Position numbers and translations under genes: made by a program. The notes under the pieces are model-generated. The model saw nothing but the letters and a program-made list of their open reading frames with translations. It made no database searches and was not told the origin of the DNA. Below, piece after piece: positions 52,723 to 61,716 of a stretch of 64,000 nt of DNA (position 1 is the stretch's first letter; the number at the start of each line of letters is the position of its first letter). Location: the NCBI GenBank assembly GCA_951813285.1, contig OX638355.1, positions 3,677,136-3,741,135 on the forward strand, in the 5' to 3' direction. Source of the stretch: Terriglobia bacterium (GTDB taxonomy: Bacteria; Acidobacteriota; Terriglobia; Versatilivoradales; Versatilivoraceae).

Positions 52723-53103
52723 GGATGAGCCTTTTGCAAAATTCGGCAGCGGGACCTTTGCCGGGAATGGCCACAAGAGGCACAAAAAACACAAAAAGAG
52801 CAGAACACTGAAAGCCTGCAAGGCGTTGACTCCTGAACATGTCGCACAAGTTCCGCGCTATCTGCCTACATCCGGTCAACGCGACGCCATGGGGATCAAC
52901 GTCGGATCGTCAAGACTCGAAATCAAGAAATTCGTTTTGTGACTTTTGTGCTTTTTGTGGTGAACTCCCTTTTCCACCAGGTCGCACCCGACTATTGAAA
53001 TAGGCCACTATTGCAAGAGGCTCTCTCGCATGATCTGCACGGCAGGGCTGCGGCCCGGCAACCCGACACGCTCTCTTGAGGAGCAAGAGTGAATGAGAGA
53101 ACG

Positions 53104-53263
53104 CCCACCCGGGAGCGCGGGCGTCTCGCCCGCATAGGACTTGGCACCATAGTAGCGAACCCTGCAAAGGCGGGTTTGGTGCTCTGTTCGAGGGAATGCC
53201 CCTGGATCGCAGGCTGCTTGCACGAATAAGGTTGCGGGCGGGACGCCCGCGCTCCCGGGTGGC
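53104..53263 (-). mobile_element. 160-bp MITE-like element, copy 2 (inverted)
   Basis: Left end 53104-53133, right end 53234-53263, near-perfect inverted repeats. Inverted copy of the element at 44710-44869: exactly equal length, interior about 80% alike, with shared TTGGCACCAT and GCACGAATAAGGTT blocks. Confidence 0.8.
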
Positions 53264-53521
53264 TCCCTCCCATGACGTCGGGATATCAAGGTCACGATAT
53301 CGCAGATACATTCGGGCGCGGTTGGTGATTGAAGGGGGTCCATCCCTATTCGTGTCCATTCGTGGTTCGTCTTTAAAAACGATCGGCAGTTTCTTCCTCG
53401 TATGATCCGCCCCGTCGTCGGGGGCCCGGCTTGCCTGAAACAACTCTGGCGCCCAGGCCGCCTCAGACCGTGGAACCAATTGAAACCATGAGACTTGTCG
53501 GCAATTTTCTTGAAACACAAT

Positions 53522-53584
53522 TTGTTTCACCCTCGAATGATCTGCCCCGTCGTGGGGGGCGGGGGCGGGACTTGCCTGAAACAA
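53522..53584 (+). repeat. TTGTTTCA...TGAAACAA 63-bp spacer-type repeat
   Basis: Bounded by the same 8-bp inverted ends, with CCCTCGAATGATCTGC inside; related to 52371-52428. Ends 26 bp before the dehydratase ATG. Confidence 0.8.
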
Positions 53585-53610
53585 CCGAAAGAAGATAGAG
53601 GAGGCTCACC

Positions 53611-55605
53611 ATGAGCCCTGGGGAAGCGGACAACCGCATTCTCGATTCCAACGATCCGAGCCTGTTCGAGATTCGGACCAAGGCCCGTGGACCGGAAGGC
53701 CGGGTCCCGATCAGCGAGGACCTGCTCCGGCACGCTCCCAGCGGGAACCTCTTCGCCTTCAGTCAAAATGCCGGCATGGGCTGGAATCCGGCGGAACTGG
53801 GTCAGCGCGAATTCCTCATCCTGAGCACTCAGGGGGGCATCCGGGCTCCGGACGGACGGCCCCTGGCTCTCGGCTACCACGTGGGACATTGGGAGGTGGG
53901 GCTGTTGATGCAGGCGGCCGCGAAAGAGTTCCGCGACGCCGGCTGCATTCCCTACGCGGCCTTCTGCACCGACCCTTGCGATGGTCGTACCCAGGGCACG
54001 CCGGGAATGATGGACAGCCTCCCTTACCGCAACGACGCCGCCCAGATCTTTCGACGCCAGATCCGCTCGCTTCCCACCCGGAGCGGCGTCCTGGGAGTCG
54101 CCACCTGCGACAAGGGACTGCCGGCCATGATGATGGCCCTGGCCTCTATGCGGGATCTGCCCTGTGTCCTGGTTCCCGGAGGGGTCACGCTCCCCCCCAT
54201 CGAGGGAGAGGACGCCGGCACCGTTCAATCCATTGGATCTCGCTTTGCCCACGGAGAAGCCACCCTGGAAGATGCCGCCGAGGCTCTCTGCAGAGCCTGC
54301 GCTTCTCCCGGCGGAGGATGTCAGTTTCTGGGAACGGCGGCAACCGCACAGGTGGTGGGGGAAGCCCTGGGGCTGGCTCTGCCGCATTCAGCACTGGCTC
54401 CCTCGGGACAGGAGATCTGGCTCGACATGGCTCGCCGGTCAGCCCGGGCGCTGCTGCTTCTGGACAAGGAAGAACACACCACCGGCCGGCTGTTGACCGA
54501 CAAATCCATCCACAACGCCATGGCGGTGCATGCTGCCTTTGGCGGGTCCACCAACCTGCTCCTGCACCTTCCGGCCATTGCCCACGGGGCCGGGCTACGG
54601 CGTCCGGCAGCAGAGGACTGGGCCGCAATGAACCGGCGGGTGCCACGCATCGTGGACGTGCTGCCCAACGGCCCTCGACACCATCCGACCGTCCGGGTAT
54701 TTCTGGCCGGAGGTGTCCCGGAAGTCATGCTGCACCTGCGAGACCTTGATCTCCTGCACCTGGATGCCCAAACCGTAGCCGGGGTGTCTCTGGGAGAGGC
54801 CCTGGAGTGGTGGGAAAAATCCGACCGTCGCCGTCACTTGCGCTGCAAGCTTGTGGAAATGGACGGCGTCGACCCGGAGGAAGTGATCATGAGCCCCAGG
54901 GAGGCTCGCCGAAGGGGATTGACCAGTACCGTGACCTTTCCTGGCGGCAACCTGGCGCCGGAGGGCTCGGTAATCAAGAGCACGGCGATCGATCCCTCGG
55001 TGGTGGACCCCGACGGCGTTTACCGCAAGGTTGGTCCGGCCAGGGTATTTACCAGGGAAACCGATGCCATCGCCGCCATCAAGAGCCGGCAGCAGGACCG
55101 GGTCAAGCCCGGGGAAATCCTGGTCTTGATCTGTCGCGGCCCGGCGGGATCGGGGATGGAGGAAATTTACCAGATCACTTCCGCCCTGAAGCACCTCTCC
55201 TTCGGAAAACACATCGCGGTGGTAACCGACGCCCGCTTTTCGGGAGTGTCCACCGGCGCCTGTATCGGCCATGTCGGCCCCGAGGCGCTGGCCGGGGGCC
55301 CAATCGGCAAGGTCAGAGACGGCGACATCATTCAAATTGTCGTCGATCGCAATCGATTGGAGGGAAGTGTCGATCTGGTGGGCTGCGATGGAAACGTACT
55401 TGGCATCCAGGCCGGCAGCAAAATCCTGGAAGTGCGGGCAGTGCCGACCCACCTCTCTCCCGACAGCCGACTTCCCGCTGACTCGCGACTCTGGGCAGCC
55501 CTGCAGCAGGTGAGCGGAGGAACCTGGGGCGGCTGCGTCTTCGATGTCGAGACCATTGTCAAGACCCTGGAGGCCGGCGTCCGGGCACGGGAGAACCGAG
55601 ACTGA
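53611..55605 (+). CDS. yjhG: YjhG/YagF-type sugar-acid (D-xylonate) dehydratase, IlvD/Edd family
   Basis: 664 residues, within the YjhG branch (about 655). Motifs typical of that branch: [11 protein letters not shown]-like ([15 protein letters not shown]), [33 protein letters not shown] (region about 68-100), [27 protein letters not shown] (Fe-S/Mg ligands) and [15 protein letters not shown]. FeS cysteines appear in CTDPC, ATCD and [16 protein letters not shown] precedes the ATG. Dehydrates a sugar acid (xylonate or gluconate) to a 2-keto-3-deoxy acid, feeding the kinase and aldolase upstream, or the FAH-family dehydratase at 31023. Confidence 0.92.
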   Translation: MSPGEADNRILDSNDPSLFEIRTKARGPEGRVPISEDLLRHAPSGNLFAFSQNAGMGWNPAELGQREFLILSTQGGIRAPDGRPLALGYHVGHWEVGLLMQAAAKEFRDAGCIPYAAFCTDPCDGRTQGTPGMMDSLPYRNDAAQIFRRQIRSLPTRSGVLGVATCDKGLPAMMMALASMRDLPCVLVPGGVTLPPIEGEDAGTVQSIGSRFAHGEATLEDAAEALCRACASPGGGCQFLGTAATAQVVGEALGLALPHSALAPSGQEIWLDMARRSARALLLLDKEEHTTGRLLTDKSIHNAMAVHAAFGGSTNLLLHLPAIAHGAGLRRPAAEDWAAMNRRVPRIVDVLPNGPRHHPTVRVFLAGGVPEVMLHLRDLDLLHLDAQTVAGVSLGEALEWWEKSDRRRHLRCKLVEMDGVDPEEVIMSPREARRRGLTSTVTFPGGNLAPEGSVIKSTAIDPSVVDPDGVYRKVGPARVFTRETDAIAAIKSRQQDRVKPGEILVLICRGPAGSGMEEIYQITSALKHLSFGKHIAVVTDARFSGVSTGACIGHVGPEALAGGPIGKVRDGDIIQIVVDRNRLEGSVDLVGCDGNVLGIQAGSKILEVRAVPTHLSPDSRLPADSRLWAALQQVSGGTWGGCVFDVETIVKTLEAGVRARENRD

Positions 55606-56301
55606 TTCCGGTGCCAAAACATGACAGCCAGCCGAGGCGTCTGCAAGATTCGGCAGCGGGACCTTTGCCGGGAATGGCCACAAAAGGCACAAAAGCACAA
55701 AAAGAACCATCGGATGGGCACGTCTCGAAATCAAGAAACTCGTTTTGTGCTTTTTGTGCTTTTTGTGGTTTCTGTTGTCTCTTGTGCTTATCGTGGTGAA
55801 TGCTGGAGCCTGCAGCACATCATCCTTGCCGCCTCAATCTCACGCCCGATTGCGAATTTTGCAAAAGGCTCATAATAAACATGGATGCACAGGATAACCA
55901 GGACGGGACGCTGCTGCACGAGAAGCCGGTTCCGGCAATGATCGTGAGCGGATTTGCGGATGCTCAGGATTACCAGCTAGCCGTTTCCTGAAAAAATCCT
56001 GTGCATCCATGTTAATCAAAACCTGTTCCGAGCCTCCATAAAACGGTTGGCTGCGGAATTTTGCAAAAGGCTCATTCGTTTTGTGCTTTTTGTGGTGAAC
56101 CCGCATTTCTTGCCAGGTCGCACCCGATATTGAAAAAGGCAGAACATAAGGTGTGCCGGCAAAATGACTTGCCCGGTTGCGAATTTTGCAAAAAGCTCGG
56201 CCTGACTATAGAATAGGCTCTCCGAGCGACCTTGGGGAGAACGGTATCTCGGCTCCAACCAGGGGCGCGGTCATTTTCACCGAGGGCAGGGAGTATCCTG
56301 A
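55606..56301. other. 696-bp gap with short repeats
   Basis: Carries a GCAAGATTCGGCAGCGGGAC block like one near 52735, three copies of a GAATTTTGCAAAAGGCTC-type piece (about 55854, 56055, 56177) and two cassettes with GGATGCACAGGATAACC / ATCCTGTGCATCCATG in opposite orientation. No gene. Confidence 0.6.
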
Positions 56302-58569
56302 ATGAAGGCTTCCAACCATCTTTGGAAAGAACGACTTGCGGGCGACATCGACGAGCCCTTGAACCGGGAGATCGATATCTTCGAAACCGAGATCGACTTG
56401 CGGCGGCAGGAGAAGGTGGATGAGCGGCTCTTCGCGGAAACCCGCCTGCGTCGCGGCGTCTACGGACAGCGGTACGACAACGGTCAGCGGCACGACGGCA
56501 GAGTGGCCAGATCCCTGGAGTATCCCACCGCCAATCCGACCAAGGGGCCCAACACCCTCTGGGACGCTCCGGGCATGCAGCGAATCAAGATTCCCTACGG
56601 CGGACTCAACGGGGCTCAACTCGAGGTGATGGCCGAGCTGGCCGAGGAATACTCCGACGGTATCGCCCATGTCACCACCCGGCAGGACTTCCAGCTTCAC
56701 TACGTGCACATGGAGGACACTCCGTCCCTGATGCGCCGTTTGGGGGCAGTCGGAATCACCACTCGCGAAGCTTGCGGCAATTCCGTGCGCAACGTCACCG
56801 CCTGTCCCTTTTCGGGAGTTTGCCCGGACGAGGCGTTCAATGTGACTCCCTATGCCAAGGCTCTGTCCCGATTCCTGCTCGGCCACCCCGACTGCCAGAA
56901 TTTCGGGAGAAAGTTCAAACCGGCATTCAGCGGATGCAGCCAGCACGCCTGTGGGCTGACCAGCATGCACGATCTGGGCGCCATTGCCGTGACTCGCCGG
57001 GAGAACGGGGTCGAGGTGCGCGGGTTTGAACTGTATGTCGGCGGAGGGCTGGGAGCCGTTCCTTACCAGGCCAAACTCTTCGATGAGTTCCTGCTCCCGG
57101 AGCAACTGCTGCCGACCGCGCAGGCGATCGCCCGCGTGTTTGCCCGACTGGGCGAAAAGAAGAATCGAGCCAGGGCCCGAATCAAGTTCCTGGTGCACGA
57201 CCTGGGCATTGAGAAGTTCAAGGCCCTGGTGCTGGAGGAGCGCGACCGCCTTCCCGAGGATCCCCGATGGAAACAATACCTCAGCGAGGCGCTGGCGGCC
57301 TCCGGTGAGGAATCGCCCCAGCCGGCCGGCGACCTTTCCGAGTCGGGTTCCCCCGAATACCGGCAGTGGTTGAAGACCAACGTACGGCCGCAAAAACAGA
57401 CGGGGTTTGTGGTCGCTACCATCACCCTCCCCTTGGGGGATATCACTGCCGATCAACTTCGCTCCCTGGCGGACATTGCTCGTCGATTCACTCCCGATAC
57501 GGTACGCACGACGGTGGAACAGAACGTCGTCCTGCGCTGGGTGCGTCAATGCGACCTTGCCGAACTCTTCCAGGCCCTGGAATCGGCCCAATTGGCCCGG
57601 CCCGGGGCGAGTAACGTCGTCGATGTGGTGGCCTGTCCGGGAACCGACACTTGCAAGCTGGGGATTTCTTCATCGAGGGGGCTGGCTGCCGAGCTCCAAC
57701 ACCGGTTGGCCAGCAAGAGCGCGGAGATGGATCAAGCCATCCAGGACCTGCACATCAAGGTCAGCGGGTGCTTCAACAGTTGCGGGCAGCATCACATCGC
57801 GGATCTTGGGTTTTACGGAGTGAGCCGGAAGGTCGGCGGCTACGCCGTGCCCCATTTTCAGGTGGTGCTGGGAGGCCAGTGGACACAAAACGCCGGCTCC
57901 TACGGCCTCCCCATCGTAGCCATCCCCTCCAAGAATATTCCCGAGGTGGTTTCCCGTCTGGGAGAGCGCTACGTCAGCGATCGCAACCAGGGAGAGAGCT
58001 TCCAGGACTTTATCAAACGCACCGGGAAACTGCAGGTCCGCAAGCTGTTGGAGGATCTGGCCAAGGTTCCCGGCTATGAAACCGACAGGTCCAACTTCAG
58101 CGACTGGGGGGACCCTAGAGAATACAGCATTAGCGACATCGGTAAGGGCGAGTGCGCTGGAGAAGTGGTTACCGCCGTGGAATTCGACCTGGCGGCAGCT
58201 GAACGCCAAGTCTTCGAGGCCCAGGTGTTTGCCGAGGAGGGAGACTTCCAGCAGGCGGGCGAGACGGCCCGCGGCGCCATGCTCCATGCAGCCAGGGGAC
58301 TGATCAAAATAGAGTTTCTGGATGTTCCCGACGATCGGGACGAAGTCGTGAAAGAGTTCCGCACCCGGTATTTCGACACCGAGAAGATTTTCGATCCCTT
58401 TGCCGGTCCCAAGTTCGCCAATTACTTCTTCGCCGCCCACAGGAGTTCAGGAAACGGCCACACGCCGGAATCTTCCCGGCGCCTGATCGAGGAGGCCCAA
58501 CTCTTTATCGAGGCCTGCCACGGCTGTTTCAACCGTATGGGTCTTGTCCCCAGCGCCGCCACCGCTTAA
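56302..58569 (+). CDS. Siroheme nitrite/sulfite reductase with C-terminal helical extension
   Basis: 755 residues. Two ferredoxin-like/siroheme half-domains: first QRIKIPYGGLNGAQLEVMAELAEEYSDGIAHVTTRQDFQLHYV, then RNVTACPFSGVCPDE; second with the 4Fe-4S/siroheme cysteines ACPGTDTCKLG and SGCFNSCGQHH (Cx5C...Cx3C). Catalyses six-electron reduction of nitrite or sulfite with ferredoxin; the pair cannot be told apart here. Residues about 600-755 form an extra helical region (AEEGDFQQAGETARGAMLHAARGLIKIEF, LIEEAQLFIEACHGC) that may be HEPN-like. The next gene is 10 bp downstream. Confidence 0.9.
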   Translation: MKASNHLWKERLAGDIDEPLNREIDIFETEIDLRRQEKVDERLFAETRLRRGVYGQRYDNGQRHDGRVARSLEYPTANPTKGPNTLWDAPGMQRIKIPYGGLNGAQLEVMAELAEEYSDGIAHVTTRQDFQLHYVHMEDTPSLMRRLGAVGITTREACGNSVRNVTACPFSGVCPDEAFNVTPYAKALSRFLLGHPDCQNFGRKFKPAFSGCSQHACGLTSMHDLGAIAVTRRENGVEVRGFELYVGGGLGAVPYQAKLFDEFLLPEQLLPTAQAIARVFARLGEKKNRARARIKFLVHDLGIEKFKALVLEERDRLPEDPRWKQYLSEALAASGEESPQPAGDLSESGSPEYRQWLKTNVRPQKQTGFVVATITLPLGDITADQLRSLADIARRFTPDTVRTTVEQNVVLRWVRQCDLAELFQALESAQLARPGASNVVDVVACPGTDTCKLGISSSRGLAAELQHRLASKSAEMDQAIQDLHIKVSGCFNSCGQHHIADLGFYGVSRKVGGYAVPHFQVVLGGQWTQNAGSYGLPIVAIPSKNIPEVVSRLGERYVSDRNQGESFQDFIKRTGKLQVRKLLEDLAKVPGYETDRSNFSDWGDPREYSISDIGKGECAGEVVTAVEFDLAAAERQVFEAQVFAEEGDFQQAGETARGAMLHAARGLIKIEFLDVPDDRDEVVKEFRTRYFDTEKIFDPFAGPKFANYFFAAHRSSGNGHTPESSRRLIEEAQLFIEACHGCFNRMGLVPSAATA

Positions 58570-58579
58570 ACCACCCGGA

Positions 58580-59158
58580 ATGGAAATCCAACACGTCAAC
58601 CTGAAGCTGCACCTCCGGCACTCGGGCGTGGTTGACCTGGAACCGTTGATCCCCATCTTTCATGACTGGGTGAGGGAGCAGAGTTGCGAGGAAACCCTGG
58701 TGGACGTGGCCGACTACCGCCATGTGCCCGCCGGACCCGGCATTCTCCTGGTGGGCCACGAAGCCGATTACAGCCTCGACTGGAGCGATAACCGCCTTGG
58801 CGTTCGCTACAATCGCAAGGCAAGGCTTGGAGGCGCAAACCAGGATCGCTTCCGCCAGGCCTTGCGGGCAGTGCTGACGACCTGCAGGAAATTGGAGGAG
58901 GATGGACGCCTTGAAGGGAAGCTCGGCTTCGAGAGCCGGGAATTCGAACTTGGCGTCAACGATCGACTGCTGGCACCCAACAACGAGGAGACCTACGCTT
59001 CGCTGAGCCCTGAAATCGGCTGTTTTTGCGATGGGTTGTTCGGCCGGAACAACTATTCGGCGACCCACCAATCCGATCCACGCCGCCGTTTTTCAGTGCT
59101 GGTGCAAACGCCTTTTCCCATGGACCGATCCCGATTGCTGAATGACCTGTCTCCGTAG
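58580..59158 (+). CDS. Hypothetical protein coupled to the nitrite/sulfite reductase
   Basis: 192 residues, unrecognised. The ATG at 58580 lies 10 bp after the reductase stop; a start 12 codons earlier would overlap it. Sequence is soluble: HVNLKLHLRHSGVVDLEPLIPIFHDWV, DVADYRHVPAGPGILLVGHEADYSLDW, and a C-terminal FSVLVQTPFPMDRSRLLND. The tight spacing suggests it assists or modifies the reductase, but no motif shows how. Confidence 0.75.
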   Translation: MEIQHVNLKLHLRHSGVVDLEPLIPIFHDWVREQSCEETLVDVADYRHVPAGPGILLVGHEADYSLDWSDNRLGVRYNRKARLGGANQDRFRQALRAVLTTCRKLEEDGRLEGKLGFESREFELGVNDRLLAPNNEETYASLSPEIGCFCDGLFGRNNYSATHQSDPRRRFSVLVQTPFPMDRSRLLNDLSP

Positions 59159-59178
59159 CACCTTTCCGGAACCGAAAG

Positions 59179-60267
59179 TCACTGAACCCCACTCCCCAAT
59201 TCTCTGGCAGCCTCGGCGATCACGCCTTCCAATCCATCCAGAGAGTCGTTGTTCCTGCTTTTGTAGAGCTGCTCCAACTGAGCCCTGGCGGACTCGACCA
59301 CCCGCGCGGGAGCGTCGTCTTTCAACACAATTACCTTGGCCAGGGCGGTGATGGCCTTGTCTCTCCAGGAAGCGAACTGAGCCTCTTTTTCCTCTTTGGC
59401 AGCGGTATCCGGGTTTTCTTTCGCGTCCCATTCGGCCAGTTCCTGGCTGACGGCCAGCGCCTGGTAGTAGTAGGCGATCCCCAACCGGTAGAAGTCGACG
59501 CTCTCGCCTCTGGACAAGGCGGTCGACTTCTCGTACTCCTCGATGGAACTCGGATAGTCCTTGCGGTTGAAGTGAATCAGGCCCAGGGCGGCGTGTACCC
59601 GGGCCGGCAGGTCCGCCTTTTGCCTGACCCATTGGGCGGGCGTCAGTGCTGACGGTTTGGGTCCGTTGACAATGGCATCGACCCGACGCTGCGCCCGGTA
59701 GGCGATTTCCAGGGCTCTGTCCAATTGCCGGCCTCGACCCGTCTCATCCTCGGGCAGGAACCTCGGAAGCACCATCGAGAGAGTGAGGAGGGTCGTGAGA
59801 TGGCGGGGCTCCACCTCCAGCAGCCTCTCGCCCGACTCTATGGTCCTGCGAGAATCGTTGAGCTGCTGGTAGCCGCGAATCAACCGCTGAAGTATGTAAA
59901 TCTGCGGCTGCTTGTCGGCCTGCGGAAACTCTTGCAACGCCTTTTCACCGGCCGAAACCACCTTTTCATGGTTGCCCAGCGCCTCATTGGCCTGAATGTC
60001 CAATTGATAAGCAGCCAGGCGGAAGTCGGACCGAGGAAAGTCGGCGATGAATTTCCCGGCCAGAAGGGCTTTCCGGCGCATGTCCTTCTCATTGTAGAGT
60101 TGGGTATAGGCCTCGAATTCCGCCCTGGTCTTCGGCCGGGGAGCCGCTTTCTTCTCCTGCTGGGCGAGGACGGAAGCGGAAACAGCCAAACCCATCATCA
60201 GCAGCAGAAACGGTGCGATTCGGGAAGGATCCTTCAGCCGACGGATCCTCCTTGAGAACTTTGCCAC
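59179..60267 (-). CDS. Secreted tetratricopeptide-repeat protein
   Basis: 362 residues. Start GTG at 60265-60267 because AGGAG lies seven bases before; a longer start adds nine residues. Signal sequence IAPFLLLMMGLAVSASVLA, then repeated helix pairs (ALLAGKFIADFPRSDFRLAAYQLDIQ, HEKVVSAGEKALQEFP, YPSSIEEYEKSTALSRGESVDFYRLGIAYYYQAL). Scaffold-type TPR. Convergent with the reductase partner gene. Confidence 0.82.
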   Translation of the reverse strand: MAKFSRRIRRLKDPSRIAPFLLLMMGLAVSASVLAQQEKKAAPRPKTRAEFEAYTQLYNEKDMRRKALLAGKFIADFPRSDFRLAAYQLDIQANEALGNHEKVVSAGEKALQEFPQADKQPQIYILQRLIRGYQQLNDSRRTIESGERLLEVEPRHLTTLLTLSMVLPRFLPEDETGRGRQLDRALEIAYRAQRRVDAIVNGPKPSALTPAQWVRQKADLPARVHAALGLIHFNRKDYPSSIEEYEKSTALSRGESVDFYRLGIAYYYQALAVSQELAEWDAKENPDTAAKEEKEAQFASWRDKAITALAKVIVLKDDAPARVVESARAQLEQLYKSRNNDSLDGLEGVIAEAARELGSGVQ

Positions 60268-60491
60268 GTTACCTCTCCTTTGGGACAACCGCACTCAATC
60301 CATGCGTCCTGCGACAGGCTGTTGTCGATGAGAACCGTCATGGCGGCCTTTGAGGGCGCAGGTCAAAGGCATCAGGGCTTGGGAAGGTTTTAACCCATAT
60401 TTCGCCCCTTTGCAAGGGCGGGATGCGGGGGTAAGACATGGGGTATACTGACTGCCGGTCCGATCCATGCTCTCCTCGGGAGTTCTTTCCG

Positions 60492-61661
60492 GTGAACCCC
60501 TTTCTTCTCAATCTGGAGTGCAGCGCCTGCTCCAAAGTCCACTCACCCCGGCAATTGATCAATCTCTGTCCCTGCGGCAACCCCCTGTTGGTCCGCTATG
60601 ACCTACCGGCAGTTCAAGCGAGCCTCCCCCAAAAGTTCCAGGGGAGTCGACCTCAAACGATGTGGAGGTACGAGGAACTGCTGCCTCCCGGAAATTCACA
60701 GGCGAGAATCAGCCTGGGAGAGGGCGGCACTCCACTGCTTGATGCCGGTGGACTGGCCTCCAGCCTGGGGTTGTCCCGCCTTTGGATCAAGGACGAGTCC
60801 GCCAATCCCACGGGTTCCTTCAAGGCCCGGGGATTGTCGGCGGCTGTAACCATGGCCAAGGCCCTGGGCGCTGAAAAGCTGGCGATTCCATCGGCCGGAA
60901 ACGCCGGTGGAGCACTGGCGGCCTACGCAGCCCGAGCCGGGCTGCAAGCCCACGTTTTCATGCCTCGAGACGTCCCACCCGCCAACCGCATCGAGTGCGA
61001 AGCCCTGGGAGCCCGGGTTCATTTGGTGGACGGTCTCATCACTGATTGCGGCCGGTTGGCGGCCCAGCAGGCCAGGGCCAACGGGTGGTTCGACGTCGCC
61101 ACCTTGAAGGAGCCTTACCGGATTGAAGGCAAGAAGACCCTGGGACTGGAATTGGCCGAGCAGCTCCAATGGCGTTTGCCCGACGTCATCATTTACCCCA
61201 CCGGAGGAGGCACGGGGCTGGTGGGAATGTGGAAGGCCTTCCAGGAAATGCGGCAACTGGGCTGGCTCGATTCCAAGCAACCCAGGATGGTAAGCGTTCA
61301 GGCGGACGGATGTGCTCCGGTGGTACGGGCCTTCGAGCAAGGCAAGCCTCGATGCGAGCCCTGGTCCCAGGCAAGCACTCTTGCAGCCGGATTGCGGGTG
61401 CCGCGAGCCATCGGTGATTTCCTGATCCTGGAAATCCTTCGCCAAAGCGGCGGTACGGCAGTGGCGGTAACCGACCGGGAAATGCTGGACGAGGCCAGGA
61501 CCATGGGGCGGTCGGAGGGTCTGTTTGTCTGTCCGGAAGGCGGAGCCACCCTGGCTGCTCTGAAGAAGCTGATCCAATCCCGTTTTGTCCGGCCTTCCGA
61601 CGAAGTCGTCCTCTTCAACACCGGATCGGGATTGAAGTACCTGCATCTTTTCGAGGCTTGA
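60492..61661 (+). CDS. thrC: Threonine synthase
   Basis: About 389 residues, PLP-dependent, final step of threonine synthesis. An N-terminal zinc-ribbon-like part (LECSACSKVHSPRQL, NLCPCGNPL) precedes the barrel. The PLP Lys is in DESANPTGSFKARG, and PSAGNAGGALAAYAARAGL plus YPTGGGTGLVGMWKA bind phosphate. A GTG at 60492 with GGGAG upstream is favoured; an ATG 18 codons earlier is possible. Confidence 0.88.
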   Translation: MNPFLLNLECSACSKVHSPRQLINLCPCGNPLLVRYDLPAVQASLPQKFQGSRPQTMWRYEELLPPGNSQARISLGEGGTPLLDAGGLASSLGLSRLWIKDESANPTGSFKARGLSAAVTMAKALGAEKLAIPSAGNAGGALAAYAARAGLQAHVFMPRDVPPANRIECEALGARVHLVDGLITDCGRLAAQQARANGWFDVATLKEPYRIEGKKTLGLELAEQLQWRLPDVIIYPTGGGTGLVGMWKAFQEMRQLGWLDSKQPRMVSVQADGCAPVVRAFEQGKPRCEPWSQASTLAAGLRVPRAIGDFLILEILRQSGGTAVAVTDREMLDEARTMGRSEGLFVCPEGGATLAALKKLIQSRFVRPSDEVVLFNTGSGLKYLHLFEA

Positions 61662-61716
61662 TAGGGACGGCCCCGCGGCCTCAATCGCCAAAACAGGCTC
61701 ACCCGGAAGACTTTCC

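Larger units (their letters stand above)
52232..53610. other. 1.4-kb repeat-dense gap without genes
   Basis: Contains two tandem TGAAACAA units (52258-52378, 52421-52519) joined by a 58-bp TTGTTTCA...TGAAACAA spacer, the 210-bp repeat, a TTTTGCAAAATTC-type block near 52733, the second 160-bp inverted-repeat element and a terminal 63-bp spacer copy (53522-53584). Open frames here, including one of about 224 codons on the minus strand, cross repeat boundaries and are rejected. Confidence 0.75.

Noticed and set aside
52910-53584. 224-codon minus-strand open frame with RERGRPARNLIRA-like sequence
   Set aside because: Runs across the 160-bp inverted-repeat element and other repeats; such peptides recur in databases as by-products of this repeat.
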